Source of the DNA: Synergistaceae bacterium
Lineage (GTDB): Bacteria; Synergistota; Synergistia; Synergistales; Synergistaceae
Length of the DNA stretch: 9,672 nt
Assembly: GCA_031274115.1 (NCBI GenBank)
Contig: JAISQP010000051.1
Location: 1-9,672, forward strand
Reading direction: 5' to 3'
Position numbers and translations under genes: made by a program. The notes under the pieces were generated by a model, which saw nothing but the letters and a program-made list of their open reading frames with translations, was not told where the DNA came from and did not search any database. Positions 6,121 through 9,672 of this stretch are shown here, piece after piece. The stretch's first letter is position 1, and every line of letters begins with the position of its first letter.

Positions 6121-7110
6121 ATGCTTTTTGCGCTCGATGCGATGGGCGGAGATTTCGCTCCCGACGAACCTTGCAAAGGCGCGATAATGGTCTGCAGGGA
6201 GGAGCCGGGTCTTTCCGTGGCTCTCGTTGGGAAAAAAGAACTGATAGAACCTCGCCTGGAGCGAGTCGAGAGTTCGGTGCGCTCGCGCATCGATATAGTG
6301 GATGCGCCCGAGGTCATCGGCATGGGAGACAACCCAGCCTCGTCGATAAGGACCAGGAAAAATTCGAGCATGAGGATAATAATGGAGATGGTGCGCTCGA
6401 AGGAGGCCGCCGGCTGCATTTCAGCCGGAAACACGGGGGCGATAGTGGCGGGCGGCGTTCTCGTCGTCGGGCGCATACAGGGGATAGATCGCCCCGGGTT
6501 GGCTGTCCCGATCCCGGCGCTCCGAGGGACCTCGCTCCTGCTCGACGTCGGGGCGACTGTGCGGTGCAAGGCTTTAAACCTGTATCAGTTTGCGCACATG
6601 GGATCGATCTACATGAGTTCTCTCTCCGGCATTGCCGAGCCCAGCATTGCCCTGCTCTCCAACGGCCTTGAGGACATCAAGGGAGACGAGGTCATCTCTG
6701 AAGCCCGTGAGATGCTGAGCGAGTCGAAACTGAACTTCGAGGGCTATGTCGAGGGCAAGGACGTGCCGCTGGGGCGGACTGACGTAGTGATCTGCGACGG
6801 TTTTACCGGCAACGCGCTGATCAAGTTCGGAGAGGGTATCGGAGAGATTGTGAAGGAGGTAGTCCGCGAGGAGATCGAGAGCCATATTCTCCCGAAGATA
6901 GGCGCGGCGCTCATGATGCCGGCGCTCAAAAAAATATGGAGTCGGTTCGAGCACGAAAAACGCGGAGGTTCGCCGCTTCTGGGCGTGGACGGGATAGTCG
7001 TAAAGGCGCACGGCAACTCGAAGGACAGAGCCATAGCCGGGGCGCTGAAGGTAGCTCTGGGCTTTGCCCAGCTTAAAGGGACGGAACTAATCAAGGGAAG
7101 CGCTGATTGA
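6121..7110 (+). CDS. plsX: Phosphate acyltransferase PlsX (acyl-ACP:phosphate)
   Basis: PlsX (329 residues, usual length) converts acyl-ACP and phosphate to acyl-phosphate, the donor that PlsY uses for glycerol-3-phosphate acylation. It acts at the membrane surface as a peripheral protein. Seen: LDAMGGDFAP at 5-14, SAGNTGA at 101-107, LLDVGAT at 140-146, CDGFTGN at 225-231 and AHGNSKDRAI at 296-305, in family order, with no signal peptide or membrane span. The ATG at 6121 lies 11 bp after fapR, with a G-rich ribosome site (AGGGGG, 6108-6113) overlapping the fapR stop. One local variant: the segment after LLDVGA reads TVRCK, where many family members have an Asn and an acidic residue. Placement next to fapR and fab genes is standard and co-regulates phospholipid initiation with fatty acid supply. 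Confidence 0.97.
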   Translation: MLFALDAMGGDFAPDEPCKGAIMVCREEPGLSVALVGKKELIEPRLERVESSVRSRIDIVDAPEVIGMGDNPASSIRTRKNSSMRIIMEMVRSKEAAGCISAGNTGAIVAGGVLVVGRIQGIDRPGLAVPIPALRGTSLLLDVGATVRCKALNLYQFAHMGSIYMSSLSGIAEPSIALLSNGLEDIKGDEVISEAREMLSESKLNFEGYVEGKDVPLGRTDVVICDGFTGNALIKFGEGIGEIVKEVVREEIESHILPKIGAALMMPALKKIWSRFEHEKRGGSPLLGVDGIVVKAHGNSKDRAIAGALKVALGFAQLKGTELIKGSAD

Positions 7111-7172
7111 ATCGCTTCAGGCCTCTGACAATAAATCGGTCTTTTTAGGAAAATACGCGGGAGGTATCTGTT

Positions 7173-8168
7173 TTGGCAATAATTAACGGAAGACCGGTAG
7201 GCATTCTGGGGACCGGCATGAAGATGCCCGAGAGGGTGGTCACCAACCAGGACCTTGAAAAAATTGTCGATACGAGCGACGAGTGGATTGTAACGAGATC
7301 AGGCATACGCGAGCGGCGTATAGCGGCTGAGGGAGAATCCAACGCGGTTTTGTCAGCGGCGGCGGCGGAAGGCGCCATGAGAGACGCGGGCGTCTCGCCG
7401 GAAGAGGTCGACATGCTGATAGTGGGAACGAACTCGCCCGACACTCTCTTCCCAGGCGTCGGTCCGACCGTTCAGAACATGATAGGGGCGTCTCGCGCCG
7501 GAGCGATGGACGTGCAGGCGGGCTGCCCGGGGGCGCTTTTCGCGATGGTCGCCGGCGCCGGGGGGGTGGCGTCCGGAATCTGGGATAACGTCGTCGTCAT
7601 CGGCTCGGAGGTCATATCGCCCATGGTCGATCAGACGGACCGCAATACCTGCGTGCTCTTCGGAGACGGCGCGGCGGCGTGTCTGCTGGGACAGTGGAGG
7701 CCCGGCGCGCTGCGGATCACTCACGCAGACCTCAAGGCCGAAGGGGAATATGGAGGTCTCATAACCTTCCCGGCGGGTCTCTCCGCCGAGCCGGCATCAG
7801 AGGAGACGGTGAGAGAAAGACGCCACTTCGTGAAGATGCACGGACGCGAGGTGTTCAAGTATGTAAACAGAGAACTGCCGGGATACCTTACGAATTTTTG
7901 TGAAAGTTGTGGTATAACAGTGGATGATGTGGATTGCTGGATTTTCCACCAGGCTAATATCAGGGTGCTGGAGGGCGTTTTTCGCCGGATGGGCGTTCCA
8001 CTTGAAAAAGCGGTCATAAACCTGGACAGATATGGCAACACGTCAGCGGCATCGATAATGCTTGCCTTGCACGAAGCGAGGGCTGGTAGAATTCGCGAAG
8101 GACAGCGGGTAATTATATCCAGTTTTGGCGCGGGGTTCACGTATGGCGCAGTTTTAGCGGTATCTTGA
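7173..8168 (+). CDS. fabH: 3-oxoacyl-ACP synthase III (KAS III)
   Basis: FabH (331 residues) starts fatty acid synthesis by condensing an acyl-CoA primer with malonyl-ACP. Seen: the thiolase-fold catalytic triad with Cys118 in DVQAGCPG, His259 in IFHQANIR and Asn289 in RYGNTSAAS, plus the C-terminal SFGAGFTYGA segment. All three catalytic residues are present, so it should be active. The nucleophile context is unusual: classic FabH has AACAGF or AACSGF, while here Gly precedes the cysteine, Pro follows it, and the bulky residue after the next glycine is Ala. This could alter primer preference or mark a lineage variant (inference). The start is TTG at 7173, supported by GGGAGG (7159-7164) 8 bases upstream. 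The 62-bp gap after plsX is the largest in this operon and shows no terminator. Confidence 0.95.
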   Translation: MAIINGRPVGILGTGMKMPERVVTNQDLEKIVDTSDEWIVTRSGIRERRIAAEGESNAVLSAAAAEGAMRDAGVSPEEVDMLIVGTNSPDTLFPGVGPTVQNMIGASRAGAMDVQAGCPGALFAMVAGAGGVASGIWDNVVVIGSEVISPMVDQTDRNTCVLFGDGAAACLLGQWRPGALRITHADLKAEGEYGGLITFPAGLSAEPASEETVRERRHFVKMHGREVFKYVNRELPGYLTNFCESCGITVDDVDCWIFHQANIRVLEGVFRRMGVPLEKAVINLDRYGNTSAASIMLALHEARAGRIREGQRVIISSFGAGFTYGAVLAVS

Positions 8169-8192
8169 GTTAATCCGAACCGAGGTGTTTTG

Positions 8193-9140
8193 ATGTTCAG
8201 CTCTAACAGAATCACAGATCTGCTCAAAATCAAATATCCGGTAATACAAGGCGCAATGGCGTGGGTGGCGGACGCGGACCTCGCCGCGGCGGTCAGCAAC
8301 GCCGGCGGACTCGGCATTATCGCCGCCGGCAACATGCCCAGGGAAATGCTCGACGCCGAATTGACGAAGGTCAGGCGTCTGACCGACAAACCGTTCGGCC
8401 TCAATATAATGCTGCTCTCGCCGACGTGGCAGGACGCGCTTGACCTGGCCGCGCTTCACAGAGTCCCCATAGTTACAACCGGCGCGGGGCTCCCGGGGAA
8501 GGTAATAGAGAGGCTCGCCCCGCTCGGAACCATAGTGATTCCGGTAATAGCCTCCGTCTCGCACGCCGAGCGCGTGGCGAAATACGGAGCGGACGCTGTG
8601 ATAGCGGAGGGGATGGAGGCTGGCGGACATATAGGCGATATCACTACGATGGCGCTGACCGTCCAGGTCTCTAAGGCGCTCGACATCCCGGTGATCGCCG
8701 CCGGAGGCGTGGCTGACGGACGGGGAATGCTCGCCGCGTTCGCTCTCGGCGCCGAAGGCGTCCAGATCGGCACTCGCTTCGTCTGCGCGTCCGAGTCAAA
8801 CGTTCACATCAACTATAAAAACAAGATAATATCGGCAAACGACCGGAGCACCGTGATAACGGGGCGAGCGCTCGGGCACTCCGTGAGGTCGATAAAGAAC
8901 AAATTCACTCAGGCTTTTCTTGATATGGAGGCAAATTCGTCGCCGATCGACGAGCTGGATCAGCTGGGTTCGGGCAAGCTTCGGGCGGCCGTGGTGGACG
9001 GCGACGTGGAGTACGGTTCGGTTATGTCCGGCCAGATAGCCGGCCTCGTCGACAGGATTCAGCCGGCCCGGGAAATCATAGAGGAGATAGTGAACGACGC
9101 GCGGTCGCTTGCGGGGTCGATAGCGTCAAGGTTCGAATAG
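8193..9140 (+). CDS. fabK: Enoyl-ACP reductase II, FMN-dependent
   Basis: FabK (315 residues) is a TIM-barrel flavoprotein that reduces trans-2-enoyl-ACP with NAD(P)H, the last step of each elongation round. Seen: IQGAMAWVADADLAAAVSNA near residues 18-37 followed by GGLGIIAAGN, EGMEAGGHIGD at 139-149 with the conserved histidine at 146, AAGGVADGRG at 169-178 and GTRFVCASES at 193-202, the phosphate and FMN-binding loops. These match S. pneumoniae FabK closely as remembered. Nitronate monooxygenases share the fold, but the fab operon setting and these motifs favour FabK. ATG 8193 is chosen over the TTG at 8190 because GAGG (8182-8185) stands 7 bases before it. It follows fabH by 24 bp. No FabI gene is seen in the window; FabK enzymes are known to be insensitive to triclosan. 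Confidence 0.95.
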   Translation: MFSSNRITDLLKIKYPVIQGAMAWVADADLAAAVSNAGGLGIIAAGNMPREMLDAELTKVRRLTDKPFGLNIMLLSPTWQDALDLAALHRVPIVTTGAGLPGKVIERLAPLGTIVIPVIASVSHAERVAKYGADAVIAEGMEAGGHIGDITTMALTVQVSKALDIPVIAAGGVADGRGMLAAFALGAEGVQIGTRFVCASESNVHINYKNKIISANDRSTVITGRALGHSVRSIKNKFTQAFLDMEANSSPIDELDQLGSGKLRAAVVDGDVEYGSVMSGQIAGLVDRIQPAREIIEEIVNDARSLAGSIASRFE

Positions 9141-9179
9141 GCGCGGCGTTTGGCGTTTTTGTGAAAGGTGGGGTGCTCG

Positions 9180-9672
9180 ATGTCCTACGCGATAGTTTTT
9201 CCCGGCCAGGGGGCTCAGGAAGTCGGGATGGGAAAGGAATTCCGCGACCGATACGATGTCTCCAGAGAGGTTTTCGAGGAGGCGGACGACGCTCTCGGTT
9301 TTCCCCTCTCGGAGATGATATTCGGCGGTCCCGAGGAAGAGCTGGTTAAAACCGCTATTACACAGCCGGCGATACTCGTGACGAGCATCGCCGTTATGAG
9401 AGCGGTGGAGAGCGAACTTGAAAAGACGGGCCTCAGGCTGACGCCGGCCTTCTTCGCCGGGCACAGCCTCGGCGAATACACCGCGCTGGCCGCTTCCGGA
9501 GTACTGCCGCTGGGCGACGCCGTGAGGCTCGTTCATGAGCGCGGAGAGCTGATGCAGGGCGCCGTGCCGGTTGGGCGGGGGGCGATGAGGGCGATACTCG
9601 GGCTGGATATAGACTCCGCGCGCTCGATATGCAAAGAGGCCGGGGGCGTGTGCATCCCGGCGAACGTGAACG
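9180..9672 (+). CDS. fabD: Malonyl-CoA:ACP transacylase, 5' part, runs off the window
   Basis: FabD loads malonyl groups from CoA onto acyl carrier protein for FabH and the elongating synthases. The visible part covers about 164 codons of the usual 300 or so. Seen: FPGQGAQ at 7-13 (oxyanion-hole glutamine), the nucleophile elbow GHSLGEY at 94-100 with Ser96, and the malonyl-carboxylate-binding arginine at about residue 121 in HERGELMQ. The catalytic histidine lies beyond the window edge. The ATG at 9180 follows fabK by 39 bp and has a GGTGGGG ribosome site (9167-9173) 6 bases upstream. The frame is open to the last base, so this is an edge truncation, not a pseudogene. By analogy with other bacteria, fabG, acpP and fabF may follow. 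Confidence 0.96.
   Translation, partial: MSYAIVFPGQGAQEVGMGKEFRDRYDVSREVFEEADDALGFPLSEMIFGGPEEELVKTAITQPAILVTSIAVMRAVESELEKTGLRLTPAFFAGHSLGEYTALAASGVLPLGDAVRLVHERGELMQGAVPVGRGAMRAILGLDIDSARSICKEAGGVCIPANVN

Noticed and set aside
7107..7135. TTGAAT-17-AATAAA before fabH, considered as an internal promoter
   Set aside because: Both hexamers match the consensus poorly and the first overlaps the plsX stop codon. It is not strong enough to call.

Overview
The window is ordinary, densely coding, GC-rich bacterial chromosome holding two well-known metabolic operons that diverge from a regulatory intergenic region of about 470 bp. A two-gene glycine dehydrogenase (GcvPA/GcvPB), FabK as enoyl-ACP reductase, PlsX and a FapR-type regulator together suggest a Bacillota-like or Synergistota-like anaerobe. 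The high GC content and amino-acid-fermenter style of the gcv operon lean towards Synergistota. This is inference: there is no rRNA or other phylogenetic marker in the window. No mobile element, CRISPR array, tRNA or phage sequence was seen.

Left part (31-5030). A metallo-beta-lactamase-fold hydrolase on the plus strand converges, 34 bp apart, on the end of a minus-strand glycine cleavage operon, transcribed gcvT-gcvH-gcvPA-gcvPB. These genes are tightly packed (21 bp gap, 2 bp gap, 4 bp overlap) and encode the T, H and both P subunits. The L protein and lipoylation enzymes are not in the window. The operon is preceded by a complete tandem glycine riboswitch: leader-linker helix, two aptamers, and an intrinsic terminator that overlaps the closing helix of aptamer II. 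That layout predicts expression is switched ON by glycine.

Centre (5031-5503). Reading from gcvT: untranslated leader, terminator, riboswitch, a weak minus-strand promoter candidate, about 105 bp of AT-rich DNA with nothing recognised, then a near-consensus sigma-70 promoter (TTGACA-17-TATATT) firing rightwards. A dyad at its expected transcription start is the best candidate operator for FapR.

Right part (5504-9672). A plus-strand fatty-acid and phospholipid initiation operon reads fapR-plsX-fabH-fabK-fabD, with fabD cut by the window edge. FapR would sense malonyl-CoA and repress its own operon. FabD makes malonyl-ACP, FabH starts chains from acyl-CoA plus malonyl-ACP, FabK does the last reduction of each elongation cycle, and PlsX turns acyl-ACP into acyl-phosphate for membrane lipid synthesis.

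I did not find an undescribed system. The best points for a second look are the FapR regulon and operator outside its well-studied hosts, the legible riboswitch switching mechanism, an unusual active-site context in FabH, and a changed ligand-loop motif in FapR.
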